A stretch of 64,000 bases of DNA from Cololabis saira (lineage: Eukaryota > Chordata > Actinopteri > Beloniformes > Belonidae): positions 13,243,690 to 13,307,689 of the forward strand of contig NC_084601.1 in assembly GCF_033807715.1 (NCBI RefSeq). Reading direction: 5' to 3'. Positions 13,701 through 24,905 of the stretch are shown here, piece by piece; the stretch's first letter is position 1; each line of letters starts with the position of its first letter. The notes under the pieces were generated by a model, which was not told the DNA's origin, searched no databases, and saw only the letters and a list, made by a program, of their open reading frames with translations. The position numbers and the translations under genes were made by a program.

Positions 13701-16700
13701 AGCCAAAGATGGCTGTGACAGGATAACACAAATTAATCACTTAAAAAAAACCCACACCACTTTCTTTTTAAACTTTTGCTATCCGCCTATATCACTTATA
13801 AATATAGCATTTAGAGTCTTCTCGTCTGAGCTTTTGAGTGAAGTTTTTGTTTCATTGATTGCGTAGGAAAGACTTGAGTGACAACCATCACAAAAGCATC
13901 AATTTGGCGAAGTCATTTTTATTAGGATAAAAACAAAAAGATGAGTTTTCATGTGTTCAAATATCTACTTTTGAACCCCAATATGATCTGATGATGGTGA
14001 TTGTTGCACAGAATATAATGTTAATGTGACAACGATGCTTCACGCCACGACTACGTAACATTCGCAGTTTTCAAAGCCTCACATGTGTGTTTATGTAACA
14101 CAAACAGGAGCTTTACAGAATGTGCTCCAGACAGATTTCCACTCACTTGTAGATGCCCATTCCACACCACGAACCCAGTCTTCGTGTCCTTGAAGCGACA
14201 TGGCTTTCTGCAGCTATTGTTGAGCAGATACAAAAAGAAAGGTGAATAGCGTCCTTGAAACTCCAGAAATTCAAATGTAACAGCTGAAACAGGAAACATG
14301 CTGATGCGAGCTCACCTGTCCGTTGGCCTGCACATACAAATGCACCAAAGAGTCGTCGCCTCCGCAGGCCAGGATGGGAACTGCAACAAGCACAAAGCCA
14401 CGTAAGAACAGAAACACACACATTGTGCAAATGCAGTGTTACATATACATTTATGTGAGAGTCTAGATTTTATACACTGAAGGTGAAGTGAAGGATGATG
14501 TACATCATCAAACGGGGGAGAATTGTGTAAAAACAGCGAAGGGAAAAGACGCGAGGCACTTCAAAGGCTGGCTGCATTTTGAATGTGACATTTGGTTACA
14601 GGCAACTACAGCAAAAGCATGAACAGAAACAGCCGACATGAAAGGAAGAAATGTGCGCGCGTGTGAATGAGGAAGCGTGGAAGAGTCGTTCTTGCTTACC
14701 TCTGGTTCCTGGCAACAGTGCCAGAGACACATCCATCATGAAACCGCTGCCAAATGACACGCTATGGAGGCACTCAGCTGAGGAGCACACGTGCACCAAG
14801 AATTAAACTTTCAGGCACGCAACGGTAACATGATTACACAGTTCAAAGTAATATTCTATGGTCTCGTGTGCACACAGTTGCACATAAGAATACTTCTTGA
14901 GCACCGTGTTCCACCTTATGTGGGAAAGCCAAATTGGGTTTCAAGCTGCATACAGGCACCAATATAACATGTGTCACATCCTTTTGTGGTAATATAACCA
15001 AAAGTGATGCCACGTCTCTAGAGACACGCTTCAATTACTGTCAAGCTGTATTTGTGATCTTCGTCATGGATAGGACAGAGATTTTCAGCAAGAGGAGGAT
15101 AATATGACATGCATCATGAAAAAAAAGGGGGGCAGATATGGCTGACGAGGAAAACCACCTTCGTAAACACAGCTGAGGCTCTTTTGATGACCGCTGAAGA
15201 GTTATCTGATATGGTAAAAAGCAAATGTGGGCTTTCAAAACAAACTTAAAGACCATAAACGAATAAAGAATTGAATAAACGATACCGTTTATTCAATGAC
15301 ATCTGAAATCAGGTGAATTGAGGAAAAAGAAAAACATGAAATAAAAATTCAAAGTCACAGAAACCACCAGCTCTGGGGCGAAGCAGCAACGTGTCTCCGA
15401 AAGCAGGTTTTGTGGAAACTATGAGTTTGTTAACTGTGAAATGAGGGAAAGAGAGGCAAGTGAAATCAGTTACCATGGTAACTGACTCTGTGAACCGAAC
15501 TCGCAAGCTGGCTGGTTTTTATCAGCAAATTTTGGCTCTGACGTCCCCTCCTGCCGAGACGCTCACTGACACACCACCGTATTTCCTCAAAAAGGCAATA
15601 TCAAAAGAAAATGCCAGGACTCGTTAATTTCTGGTGAAGTTTCTGTCTTTTTTTCCCCCTTCTCTTTTCGTTTAAAGAGACATTGACATACCAATTAAAT
15701 ATTAGTGGATGTATGACAAGACTGATATGCTTTTGGGGTTTGATGTCAGCTTGAAACTCGAGGGCATAAAAAAAGACCGCTTTTATGATCAGCCATTATT
15801 TATATATATGGATACCACACACAGACACACACAGACACACACAAAACTCTGAGACTGAAAACTCTTGGATTTCCTATCTTAAGGTTTGTTCAGGTTGGAC
15901 AGAAGTGATAAAAGTCCATCTTTATAAAGATTGAAAGATCAAAATACTAACAACATGGGAAAGGTTACCCCGGTGGGTTCGAACATGAACTCTGAGCTCC
16001 CAAAAAACAGAAGTTCAGAAACTAACATGGTAAAAAAAAAACGGACAAGCGAAACGAAAAAACACACTTTTTTTCAGATTTTTCCATCTCTTGCTTTTAT
16101 TTAACAAAGCATCACCGTACCATGTTAACTCACAGGCTTTCTAATCATTAATTTCGCTTTGTGGATTAATAAATATGGATTAATATTGAACTGAATATAC
16201 ACAAGTACATCTGAGAATGAAAATGTTGTCTGATCAATTATCTACTGGCACAAACAAACAAACACATAACTTGGTACTACTGCACCAGCTCCAGGTTACA
16301 TTTTTACTTACAATCTTGCTTTGGGACATTTCCAACATTATAATGGTGCCAAATTGTAGCAATGCCGTAAAAATAATGAATATATTATTATAAGGTGTTC
16401 TTTTCCTTTTTCCTTTACCTTCTTTGTTGTCGTCGCAGAGCCAGAGTCTAACTGTGGAGTCTGATGCAGAAGAGGCCACCAGAATCTGTGTGTCCTCCAC
16501 GTAGAGAGCGTCCACAGCACAGACAGAACCCGTATGGCCCTTGCACTCCACTGACTTGATGAACTGAAACAAATATACATATTTTTTTTATTATACTCTT
16601 TTAGAATGATAATCATACGGTGCTGCATCTCATGCATTTACATAATAATGCGAGTGTAACAGAGAGAAAGTCAACAATTCCCCATGAGTGAGGACTTGAT

Positions 16701-18601
16701 TTATTAGCCATCTGTCAAAAGACGCAGAAAAGTTTGTGCCAGAAACTTTATCTGTTGCAACATTGGTTACCTTCCCATCTCGAGCTCCCCAGAGGATGAG
16801 CAGATTGTCTGAGCTTCCCGAAACAAGATGACACTCAGGAGCTGTGACAACAATGACAACTGTTATTATGATCTGGGCCTGGAGGACTGGGAGCCCCACA
16901 CTTCTGATCATGAAGCCAACCACAGAAGTGTTATTGTTTTATATTTCACTAAAACAAAAGCAAAAATCCCCCCACAAAAACTCCATACAATGAAGAAAAG
17001 TCTACGGCTAAAATGTCAAGTACAAATAGCAGAGACAAACGGCGACGCCCACAAATAATACGAGTGGAAAATAACTGCATACAACAACAACTTAGAAGTC
17101 TTAAGATAATGGGAATGAAAATAATGCAAGACGGATGTGAAAACACATGACATACTAAGGAACTGATACACAAAACAGTCTACAAAGACTTGCAGAAAAA
17201 AGGAAGTAAAAAAAAAAAAAAAAAAGAAGTAAACTCAAACATAAGAAAGCTACAAATGCGACAAAAATGATGTAAAATAACAACTATAACCACGAGGAGA
17301 CTCAGATAAGCTACATGGATGCTTTAAATGCATCCAAGAGCCAACTGTGCCAGAAAAGAGTTGACTTAATGAATGAATGAAGATAAGATAAGATGTACTT
17401 TATTGATCCGAGAATTGGGAAATTATTGAATTAAGGAATGAATTAAAACAATGTCCATACATTAACCAGTTTAAAAACAAATATAAAAACATGATTTTCA
17501 CGAGGTACAAAGAGGAAAGTGTTTAGCGGCCTTTAGGGGCCTGAATATAACACTATTGGTGAATGGGTAGATCTGTGTATATTTATGTACAGAAATGGGC
17601 AGCAAATTATATATGTGTATGTATATGTATATATATACATAGTGTAAATAAGTATATTTATATAAATATCTATATGGGCATATGTGTACAAATATATAGA
17701 AATATTCAACTATGTGTATGTATGTATGCATGTATAAGTATGTGTGAGTATAATTACAGTATAATAGTAATAATAATAACAATAATAATAACAATAATAA
17801 TAATAATAATAATAACAATACTGTTACTTAGCAGTGTGAGTACAGTGTGTGAATATTTATAAATACAGGTTAAATGATCAGTGAATGGGGGTAGGACTAA
17901 ATAAGTTTACACTTCTTCCTACTCCTTTTTTGGCACAAGTAAATCAAGTTAGCAAGTTTTTAAAGGATGAAATTCCTTGTTTTGTTTTGTTGTTTTCTCA
18001 AACTTCTCATGAAGTGTAGTTTCTTTTTTTTTTTTTTTTACATGTACAAAAATAAAAAATCAAATCAATGTGTCACTTGTCCACACACACATGCCTGTAC
18101 TCATGCTGTGACCACGAGCACATTATGAGACCCCAGGACCTTGTATAACCCCCTCCACCTGTCAAAACGAGCACACATATTCTAGACGCGTGTTGGTGTT
18201 GGTGTCAGGGTCTGTTTGGTCGTTGTGTCTGTCAGACTTCTCTGTACTCACCGTTGTCCTTTCTGTGAACCCACTGGACTGCATTCACCCTGCCTGTATG
18301 TCCACTCAGCACAGCCACGACTCCTCTCTCCTGCAATCAAAGTCAAAGCTCGTGTTTACTCGTCTGTTTGACACCATTAACTCCAGTTTAAAACCACACT
18401 TCTGCAGCAGCAGCAGCCGACAGCCAGGTATCGGCTCGTTTTCAGTGAGATTTCTACTAAGTTCGCTACCTGTGGGTCGTACAGAGCCACCGAGTTGCAA
18501 GTCCCGAAAGCAATGGTCCCCCCACGACCCCAAGAAACAACATTTGGGGTCCTGTTTGGACAGCAAGCTACATGGCATGTTTCAACTATGCACGCCGCCA
18601 T
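1637..18601 (-). CDS. elp2: Elongator complex subunit 2, 5' two-thirds of the gene (15 coding exons)
   Basis: Elp2 is the double WD40-propeller scaffold of the Elp1-Elp2-Elp3 core of Elongator, which modifies wobble uridines of cytoplasmic tRNAs; it is also known as the STAT3-interacting protein StIP1. Coding exons on the minus strand, 5' to 3': 18601-18470, 18330-18252, 16841-16771, 16563-16419, 14777-14700, 14380-14316, 14213-14147, 12588-12442, 12221-12126, 11716-11616, 5975-5844, 5105-4956, 2411-2220, 2034-1965, 1732-1637. All junctions are AG/GT and all phases match, giving 1,621 nt or about 540 residues. Family hallmarks include [101 protein letters not shown] and [10 protein letters not shown]. 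Vertebrate ELP2 is about 826 residues, so roughly the last 285 residues are off the left edge. The assignment is by remembered similarity to human ELP2, not by a search. Confidence 0.96.
1965..2034 (-). CDS. elp2: elp2 coding exon 14
   Basis: This 70-nt exon encodes [20 protein letters not shown] and VFQ, matching the human [20 protein letters not shown] segment. The acceptor is TGGTCAG and the donor GTAAAA. It ends in phase 1. Confidence 0.93.
2220..2411 (-). CDS. elp2: elp2 coding exon 13
   Basis: The exon encodes [39 protein letters not shown] and VENFANISG. These are hallmark ELP2 sequences. The acceptor is CTCCAG and the donor GTGAGT. It is 192 nt long, phase 0. Confidence 0.96.
2412..4955. 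other. elp2 intron 12
   Basis: A 2.5-kb intron. It holds a short GTGAATGTGT-type triplication near 3238-3263. At 3095-3122 there is a retroelement-tail-like fragment resembling the TTATTGATCCC motif of fish non-LTR elements. A large 30-bp minisatellite lies at about 3970-4728. Confidence 0.7.
3970..4728. repeat. 30-bp minisatellite, about 25 units, in elp2 intron 12
   Basis: The unit begins AGTCTGTTCTAAAAGATGAA and continues ATAAGGGAGG. Most units are exactly 30 bp, with a few of 24, 29 or 31. Because 30 is a multiple of three, long open frames run through it on both strands ([10 protein letters not shown] on plus, [10 protein letters not shown] on minus); these are not genes. On the elp2-sense strand each standard unit reads as a pyrimidine tract ending in TTTTAG. 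Confidence 0.97.
4956..5105 (-). CDS. elp2: elp2 coding exon 12
   Basis: The exon encodes [20 protein letters not shown] and SDQTTKLF, the WD repeat at the transition to the second propeller. The acceptor is ATCCAG and the donor GTAAGA. It is 150 nt long, phase 0. Confidence 0.95.
5106..5843. other. elp2 intron 11
   Basis: A 738-bp AT-rich intron with no feature I can support. Confidence 0.6.
5844..5975 (-). CDS. elp2: elp2 coding exon 11
   Basis: The exon encodes [20 protein letters not shown] and [11 protein letters not shown], among the most conserved ELP2 stretches. The acceptor is CTCCAG and the donor GTGTGG. It is 132 nt long, phase 0. Confidence 0.95.
8517..9520. mobile_element. DNA transposon remnant with CGTATTTTGCA-type ends, host of a nested hAT
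   Basis: The left end reads CGTATTTTGCAGACCATTAG. The right end reads, inverted, AGTATTTTCTGCACTATAAG followed by GCGCAC. Imperfect inverted repeats with GGCGCAC motifs are common in fish genomes. The copy is split by the hAT element at 8629-9014. No coding capacity is seen. Confidence 0.6.
8629..9014. mobile_element. hAT-type MITE, 386 bp, with 8-bp target duplication
   Basis: The ends are TAGGGCTG and CAGCCCTA. Perfect 8-bp direct repeats GTTGTAAC flank it at 8621-8628 and 9015-9022. The interior is AT-rich, with ATCGATT motifs near both ends. An 8-bp duplication with TAGGG termini is diagnostic of hAT insertions. The 129-codon frame across it is a chance frame. Confidence 0.88.
11616..11716 (-). 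CDS. elp2: elp2 coding exon 10
   Basis: The exon encodes [17 protein letters not shown] and then GVWVEQ. Its acceptor sits in CCTGCAG and its donor is GTTAGT. It is 101 nt long and ends in phase 0. It is followed by the longest visible elp2 intron (5.6 kb). Confidence 0.93.
11717..12125. other. elp2 intron 9
   Basis: A 409-bp intron carrying a 23-base poly-A run at 11987-12009. Nothing else is recognised. Confidence 0.7.
12126..12221 (-). CDS. elp2: elp2 coding exon 9
   Basis: The exon encodes [20 protein letters not shown] followed by PPFYK, nearly identical to the corresponding human ELP2 segment. The acceptor is CCACAG and the donor GTAGCT. It is 96 nt long, phase 1 to 1. Confidence 0.95.
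12442..12588 (-). CDS. elp2: elp2 coding exon 8
   Basis: The exon encodes [19 protein letters not shown] followed by a charged acidic/basic loop and [12 protein letters not shown]. The SCSQDSLIR motif is diagnostic for ELP2. The acceptor is TTCAG and the donor GTGAGC. It is 147 nt long, phase 1 to 1. Confidence 0.94.
12589..14146. other. elp2 intron 7
   Basis: A 1.6-kb intron with poly-T/poly-A tracts and a short CAG run near 13456-13468. No exon or named repeat is recognised. Confidence 0.6.
14147..14213 (-). CDS. elp2: elp2 coding exon 7
   Basis: The exon encodes [20 protein letters not shown]. Two acceptors six bases apart are possible (AATAG and CTGCAG). The upstream one is preferred because it keeps the family's Q-x-Q-K spacing. 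The donor is GTGAGT and the phase is 0 to 1. The intron to exon 6 is only 102 bp. Confidence 0.88.
14316..14380 (-). CDS. elp2: elp2 coding exon 6
   Basis: The exon encodes [20 protein letters not shown], equivalent to the ACGNDDCRIHIFVQQ segment of human ELP2. The acceptor is TTGCAG and the donor GTGAGC. It is 65 nt long and ends in phase 0. Confidence 0.92.
14381..14699. other. elp2 intron 5
   Basis: A 319-bp intron with nothing recognised. Confidence 0.6.
14700..14777 (-). CDS. elp2: elp2 coding exon 5
   Basis: The exon encodes [20 protein letters not shown], matching the human ELP2 segment between WD repeats 2 and 3. The acceptor is CCTCAG and the donor GTAAGC. It is 78 nt long, phase 1 to 1. 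Confidence 0.9.
14778..16418. other. elp2 intron 4
   Basis: A 1.6-kb AT-rich intron with a short CACACAGA repeat at about 15819-15843. Nothing else is recognised. Confidence 0.6.
16419..16563 (-). CDS. elp2: elp2 coding exon 4
   Basis: The exon encodes [14 protein letters not shown] and later [11 protein letters not shown], one complete WD repeat. The acceptor is TTTCAG and the donor GTAAAG. It is 145 nt long and ends in phase 1. Confidence 0.93.
16771..16841 (-). CDS. elp2: elp2 coding exon 3
   Basis: The exon encodes [20 protein letters not shown] then RDGK, with a typical WD-repeat S-x-D-x-x-I-x-x-W core. The acceptor is TCACAG and the donor GTAACC. The length of 71 nt restores phase 0. 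Confidence 0.93.
17386..17430. repeat. 3'-tail fragment of a non-LTR retroelement
   Basis: AGATAAGATAAGATGTACTT is followed by TATTGATCCGAGAATTGGGA. This resembles the widespread teleost TTTATTGATCCC...GGGAAATT tail motif. The family cannot be named from this fragment. Confidence 0.45.
17762..17822. repeat. AAT/AAC microsatellite
   Basis: Interrupted (AATAATAAC)n trinucleotide array in elp2 intron 2. Confidence 0.9.
18252..18330 (-). CDS. elp2: elp2 coding exon 2
   Basis: The acceptor is TTGCAG and the donor GTGAGT. It encodes the first WD repeat with [19 protein letters not shown]. The length is 79 nt (phase 0 to 1), and the split Gly/Ala codon is completed by the next exon. Confidence 0.93.
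18470..18601 (-). CDS. elp2: elp2 coding exon 1 (residues 1-44)
   Basis: The ATG at 18601-18599 has A at -3 and G at +4, a good initiation context. The encoded start [17 protein letters not shown] matches the family N-terminus, which carries a conserved CCPNR. The exon ends with DPQ at a GTAGCG donor, phase 0. It opens the first WD40 propeller. Confidence 0.93.
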
Positions 18602-18604
18602 CTT
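18594..18604 (-). promoter_or_regulatory. YY1-like site overlapping the elp2 start codon
   Basis: The minus strand reads AAGATGGCGGC across the initiator ATG. This matches the YY1 core consensus, which is often found at start codons or promoters of housekeeping genes. Occupancy is inferred, not shown. Confidence 0.5.
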
Positions 18605-18698
18605 GATAAAGTTATGGAGTTATTGTAAATGGGGCCGTGTATAAACAGCAACCGATACCAACAGTTCCGCAGCGCCAGGCTGTAAACTTCATACTATT

Positions 18699-18733
18699 TA
18701 AAAATATATATATACTGTATATATATATATATT
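18699..18733. repeat. TA-rich palindrome
   Basis: AAAATATATATATA, then CTGTA, then its complement TATATATATATATTTT form a long self-complementary AT tract just upstream of elp2. Confidence 0.8.
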
Positions 18734-20728
18734 TTCACTTTCTTTACTATGAGTATTTTTATGTGTTATTTTAATAGTATTAATGTATTAATCCTGGCTA
18801 TGTCACTGACTCTAAGCTGTGCTGCTGAGAAAACTCCAGTAGATGGCGTAAAATAATCAGAAAATCTGCAGAGAAGCTATTAAACTTTTCATTCAAGTAT
18901 TCGAGACACTAAAATGTATGTTGAACTGATTTTTACAACTCTATATCAGCAATATGCTATAAATTCGGAATTCAGTTGTGCCTGTGAACACGCTTACATT
19001 TAATACATGTGTTATCACAAGTGAACACTGTGTGTCGTGTAAAAACAGAGATAGCCACAGTAGGGACATGATTTATTTTTAGTGCACTTTTTATTTGTTA
19101 ACCTTTTAAAGGGTAATCGGTAAGACTGAAACAGAGGTCAGGAAAATCTGAAACCTGTTCTGGATAAATTTAAGCAGGATAGATATGAATGTGACTTTGG
19201 AGCGCTGACTGAAGTTTGGTCCTGGCCTTGTGATCCCATCTGAATATGAAGTATCTTGTCTTGTGAGTTCATCTGATAAAATTGACACTTTGTTATTAGG
19301 ATTGTGGGCCTCTCTGGCCTCTCCTCGTTAAGAAAGATGTTCATTGACCATTGATCTGTGCTTGCTCTCAGTCATGAGTTTCACTGAAGATAAAACTGTC
19401 ATGTCTGATGGATAACATACGTAGGGCAGACCTTCTTTTATCCGTCCTCTCTCAGAGCTTGAGGTGAGAGCATGCTTGTTGATTTCTTTTTTTCCATAAC
19501 TGGCCCAGAATGATTCCAGATTCTGCAGAGTCCGTTTTTATGCCTTCTTTTATTGTAATAAACCTTTCTATGCATTGAAAAGTTTGCTTCGGAGCAGTCT
19601 TTTGATCCTTTTTTTCGCACACAGACGGACAGAGGAAGAACAACCCCGACTGATCACAGTCCCCACATTTACTGAATGTTATATGGATTAAAACAGAAAT
19701 GTTACTATTAGTAGGATTGCTTGGTGTACCTGTCGTCACATGTCAATGAGCATATTTTAACAAAATAAAATGGAAACAAAAACAAGATAGAAACTGACAT
19801 AAAATTACTTGGATGAATGACATTGTGCTTTATGATGAAATGACTCCATCAATAACCCAGCTGCAACACACACGCTGGCGTGTCAGAGTGTGTTATCCTC
19901 TTGCTAAGTCTTGATTGAGAGTGACTGGTCACAGCTGAGTGAGCTCCCAGCGAGACACGCTTGTATGTTTTTTAAAAGAAGACAAAAATGGGGAAGAGGA
20001 AAAACAACAACATCAACCACCTTAGGCCTTCTGAATTTCAAAGACTGAGGTGACGCTTTTTTATTTTTTACAAGGAGTTTCCAGGCACCCGCTTGTGTCA
20101 TGTGGTCCGGGGAGCTTTGAGTGTTATCATAAATGACAGTGTGGCAAAGGCAAGCATTGAGCGAAATAGTATGATGAAGAAAAACGGGACGGAGGAGGGG
20201 GAGGAGGGCCTTTTTTTGGCTTCTGAGTATGCTGACTTGTGTATATAAATGCGTGACAAAGACAAAGCAGGCATACTGTCACTAACTCTTGGGCAGAAAA
20301 CAGATTATGCTGGCTTCCCCTGTTGCCCCTCTTCTGTCTATTTCAACCAAACACGATTTAGACAGATCCTGCAGGATAAGACAGCCTCCCTGTGGCTGGC
20401 ACCCATGCGTCTAGGGCTCTTATCTCTGAAGGGTAAGTGAGCCAATAGCTGGCATACAGCTAAGTAACTACATATATGAAAAAAATCCTCTATTATCTTA
20501 GTACTGCTTTGACTGTGCATGTAATTGTCTGCAGTGAAATCATTGTAACTGCTTATGTAATGTAGAATTACCTTGAAATGTAGCCTCTCATGGCAGGAAA
20601 GGTGAGGTCTTTTGCCTCTCCATCAACCAGGAAAGATGGGGGTCGTTCAATGGCAGTTATTCGACTTATTGAACACACTCATGAGTGACTCTGAATGCAC
20701 GATTTGAGACTTACAGTGCTTGAAGGAT

Positions 20729-20920
20729 TCCATCCATCCATTTTCAACAGGGTCACGGGGGTCTGCTGGAGCCTGGACCAGCTCATCACAGGGCTACACA
20801 TATAGAAAAACAACCATGCACACATGCATCTACAAGAAATTTAGAAACATCAATCAACCTAACGTACATGTTTTTGAACCGGGAACCTTCTTGCTGCCAG
20901 GCAACGGTGCTAACCAGCTA
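20729..20920. repeat. Diverged interspersed repeat (TCCATCCATCCATTTT type)
   Basis: It begins TCCATCCATCCATTTTC and continues with GGTCACGGGGGTCTGCTGGA, TTAACCTAAC-like and GAACCGGGAACCTTCTTGCT segments. This is the widespread teleost RTE-type LINE-derived repeat in a shortened form. The assignment is from memory of the family. A shorter eroded piece of similar sequence lies near 32380-32455. Confidence 0.6.
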
Positions 20921-23900
20921 ACGATGCTGGTGGGTTATTACTTAGATGTCCATGAAGATTTGGATGCTGGAAAATTCCACTATGACCTGGGTCTGTGTTT
21001 TCACCCAAAGTTCAGAATAGTTGTGTGAATTTCATTTCTCTCTTTATAAAGGCCTGCCAATCTTAGCATGTCATCTTCCTAATATTTGTAAGAGAACAGA
21101 GGCTTTGATGGTGTCAAAAAGTCAGTTTGTTACTTGAGAAAGCCTGATGTAAATCTGCTGTGTTTACAATTATTTCTCAGTTAGAGGTTTCCCACCGTGA
21201 CGCTGAACAATGCTGTCCTATGTAATGCGATCACGGGGGTCTTAATGTCCCTGCTGAAGGCCTCAAGACTGTATGACAGCAGGGAATTAAATGCTTTGCA
21301 GTGAAGATGATGTACTTGAATGATACGCTCATTCATTTTTATTGTGCAGTACAGCGCCACAAAGTGCTTAATATCTCAGCATGATCAAAATGAAAGGGCT
21401 CTGAAGTCGTTTGAGGCCCAGTAGTATTTCAGATAATCACCATAATACATTTTATACCTAGGAGTTGATTTATGATGGAGAGACCTGGGTTTTTTTTTTG
21501 TTTACATGAGAGATTCTGATGGACGTTTCTTACTTACACACCTATAAACTAGCTTAATTTAGCACTGTTGTGGTATAGCTAACGAGCACATAATTACTGT
21601 ACCCTTTTGTTAACATCAGGAGGAACATTATATTTATTTTTAGCAGCTGGTCACAGTGTAGGCTTCATCTTTTTTTTTTCCCCCAGGCAATCCTTGAAAA
21701 CAACTTGGTTTATCTTGGAGCCTTCTTGTTATTGCAGGCAGGAAAGGGGTGGTTTTGTCATCTTTCAGCACAACGTTCTCAGATCAAATCCCAGCTCAGG
21801 ACTATTTTGTGTGGAGTTTGCAGGTGTAGATATAAACATGCGTGTTTTTGGTTTTTCTGTGTGGCTCATGATGGACAGATGGCCAACGGCACACGGCACT
21901 CAAACCAGATGAGATCTACCTAACACTCTCCCAAACCCACCCCAAAATTCCCCGAACAGGATGAGGCAGGTATGAAAATGCACAGATGAACCTCAACACT
22001 TCCCAACGCATTTGCATCTCATGGTATTTGTAACTGAGGCAGCTGTCAAACAGTGTGATAATTAGACTATGCAATATGTCCATGGTTGTGTAACATAAGT
22101 GGACATGGAGAAAAGCCAAGATTTCTAGGCTTGGTGTCTGCATGGCACTTTGCTGCTGCCTCATTTTGTTTACATGTAATTAAATTAACCTCATCCCTGA
22201 GGGTGCCTCCTTGACAGGAGGACAGCCACAAAGGACAGGCCGATTACCAGCTCCTTATTAGCACTACTGCCTTTTTCACTTGAACATATTAAAATGTGAG
22301 AGTTCTGCCGAGTTCCCAGCGCTGCTCTGAACAGATCCTTTATTAACAAAAAAGAAAAAGGCTTGCGGCCAAAGCTAGGATTAAACTCATCTAACATTAT
22401 AAACAAGTGCTTGTCCGCAGGGAATCGCTAAGTTTATCTCTGGAAATAAAAAGCTTCAAAACTTGTAACTGTAAAAATGTTCAGGGTCAGTAAGTGAAAA
22501 CACAGCAGAGCCAGATGAACGTCCAACTGGGAGACCTCACCTCCGCTTGAACTCGTCTCCTCCACAGAGGCCGTCTCGAGTCACTGTATCGTGCTGAGAG
22601 GGCGAGTTCAGCAGAAGGTCTCAGACAAAGGCACATCAGGCTTTATATATATATATATATAAATATATTAAAACATCGTCATGTGCAGACATGCACATTA
22701 AAAATATGTAGGCACGGACTTATGCAACAAATGAATATTTCCTTTGCATCACAAATTTCGATCAGCCGATCCAATGAGGGGCAGTGACTGTGAGTGTACT
22801 CATTTCACAGAATGTGCAGAATGTAAAAATCCCCATCTCCTTCGACTCAGGACCTTCTGTGCCAGTAGCTGCACAACCACAAAGAACCATCTTGACAGAG
22901 CGACAGTCAGCACTTCTGAAGCACGGGGAGAGACTGGAGCAGCTGTAACCAACACAATGATAGCATGCGTGAGCGTGAGATATTTAATGAGTGCCCTTGG
23001 ACTGTGCAGATGAGAGTACACAAAAAGGACTTCCTGTTTGTGTAGAGTTTGAGGTAAGTTTACAAAATTCAAGGTGGGGATTAGATATAGAAAGGTAAAT
23101 ATTGAATATTGTAGAATAAAAGAGACGCTGTTTAGGTAACAACTCCACGTTAACTCAACACTGTGTGTTTTTTTTAAGTTGTTACAGGACCAGACCAGAA
23201 CAATTTAAACCGGTACAGTTTAGTATAGCACAACACATGTACCCCATGTGGGTTTTGTTATCTCATCAGTTGGGGAGAAAATATACCATATACCACCCAG
23301 ATACCATCGAGCTGGTAGTAGAGCCATTCATCAAAGTGGAACACAACCTTCCCCACTTAACTGCTTGCATACCATCATAATGATGCATTGTAGGTGTGTG
23401 AGTTTATGTGTGTACACGTCTTTGTGTGTCTGGACCCCAACCAATGTAAACAAGGAGGGCTTGCTAAAGCGTAACTGAGGGGTTTTAAATAAATACCGGC
23501 TGGCCCTGAGAGTAGCAGACAGCTTTTACACACCCACACACAGACCCAAACAGTGCCTGTGTCCGCTGCCAGCCACCACAGTTAATGAGATAGCAGACGA
23601 GCAAAACGTCATTATGAGCAGTGCCGTAGTCCTCACAAGTCGTATCTGTTCTCCACCATCTGCTGTGTTCGTAATGTCAAGTTTTACTCACCGCTGCACT
23701 TGTAAAGTTGGAAATAGCTTCTGGATCCACTCGGAAAATTTGGAAAAAGTTCATTCAGGCTAAGATTGTGGCAAGGATACAGTATATTCAGCACTGTTGT
23801 GGATATATATTATATTTAAAGAGAGAAAGAAGAAAAATAACATATTAGTTAAAGAGATGTTATGTCCCTTGTTTCTTAGTGTGTACGGATGGTTAACAGA

Positions 23901-24873
23901 AGCTTTGATCTGTGAGGGGTAAACACGGCTTACAGGGTTCATTTTGATGTTGATACTGTTTAAGTAGTCTGGAAAACTTGGGAGAGATGAGGGGCTGCGT
24001 TGGCTGTGGGAGGTTTCAAGGAGTTTATGCTGCTATTTACAGTCACATGAAAGACCAAGTGCACACCATGGAAATGACTGAGTTGAAATATCATCAAAAG
24101 ATAAGGATAAAGGACATGGCATATACAGCGAGCACTTTTTTTTCATTATTCTCATTAAAAAAAAAAACCCTGATTAGTCATGTGCAAAAATAAGTACACA
24201 CCTACATTTATGACACCTTTGTAAGCAGGTCCAGATTAGACAAATACAGGCAAACGCTCGTGACTCACCCCAAAACTGTAACGTCTGCAGTGTCTTCTTC
24301 TGTCTCCTTATTGTTTCTGAAGTGTGATGTATGGCGCTGCAAACATCATAGGACTCATAGGAGTTTTGAAAGGGCCTCAAGATCATCTGAAACAAATCAT
24401 TCATGCATTAATAAAGCTGTGGCTTGGGGGCATAAACACAAGAGACGATCCTTTCTTGACCAGACTGCAGTGTTTCCAGCTCCATCCAAGGGGCAACGCT
24501 GAGTTTTTTGGGAGTAGAACTCATTGCGGTGGTAATAAAAAAATGGCAGTATGGTGAATGACCACTAGGGGCTGCCTCCAAAATCAAGTCCATCTCCAAT
24601 TACCCCAACGTTAAACTGCCCAACTTTGCATAGAAACATGTAAAAACGTATATTTTGTAAATATTTATTTATACATTGTTTGCATAGCTGGATTTCACAT
24701 ATCTGACAACTGCATTTAATCTCATAAATGTGTGAAAATCCACACATGTATGCATAATTAGGGGCGTGATCTTTAGATTGATGTTAATGGTGTCAAAAGG
24801 CTAGCTGCCACTTTAGCTACTTAGCACATTCAGTGAACTTGACTCACCTTTGAATAAAGACCAATTAGAGCAT

Positions 24874-24905
<32 letters not shown>

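Larger units (their letters stand above)
16842..18251. other. elp2 intron 2
   Basis: A 1.4-kb intron. It has a poly-A tract near 17208-17225, retroelement-tail-like sequence from about 17386, TATA/TGTA simple repeats at about 17575-17760, and an AAT/AAC trinucleotide array at about 17762-17822. At about 17885-17965 there is a second fish-repeat-like segment containing TACACTTCTTCCTACTCC. Confidence 0.6.
18602..24873. other. Intergenic region upstream of elp2
   Basis: No protein-coding gene is recognised on either strand. Contents: a TA-rich palindrome at 18699-18733, a diverged interspersed-repeat fragment at 20729-20920, and an AT microsatellite near 22645-22663. The rest is AT-rich single-copy-looking DNA. 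The elp2 promoter should lie just above 18604, but no TATA box is obvious. Confidence 0.6.

Noticed and set aside
18190..18606. 138-codon plus-strand frame over elp2 exons 1 and 2
   Set aside because: It is antisense to two confirmed coding exons and their intron; no recognisable domain.
22552..22610. Exon-like segment on the minus strand (ATACAG acceptor, GTGAGG donor) upstream of elp2
   Set aside because: Short, no homologous peptide, and elp2 exon 1 already has a good start with no clear acceptor before it; a non-coding 5' exon cannot be excluded but is unsupported.
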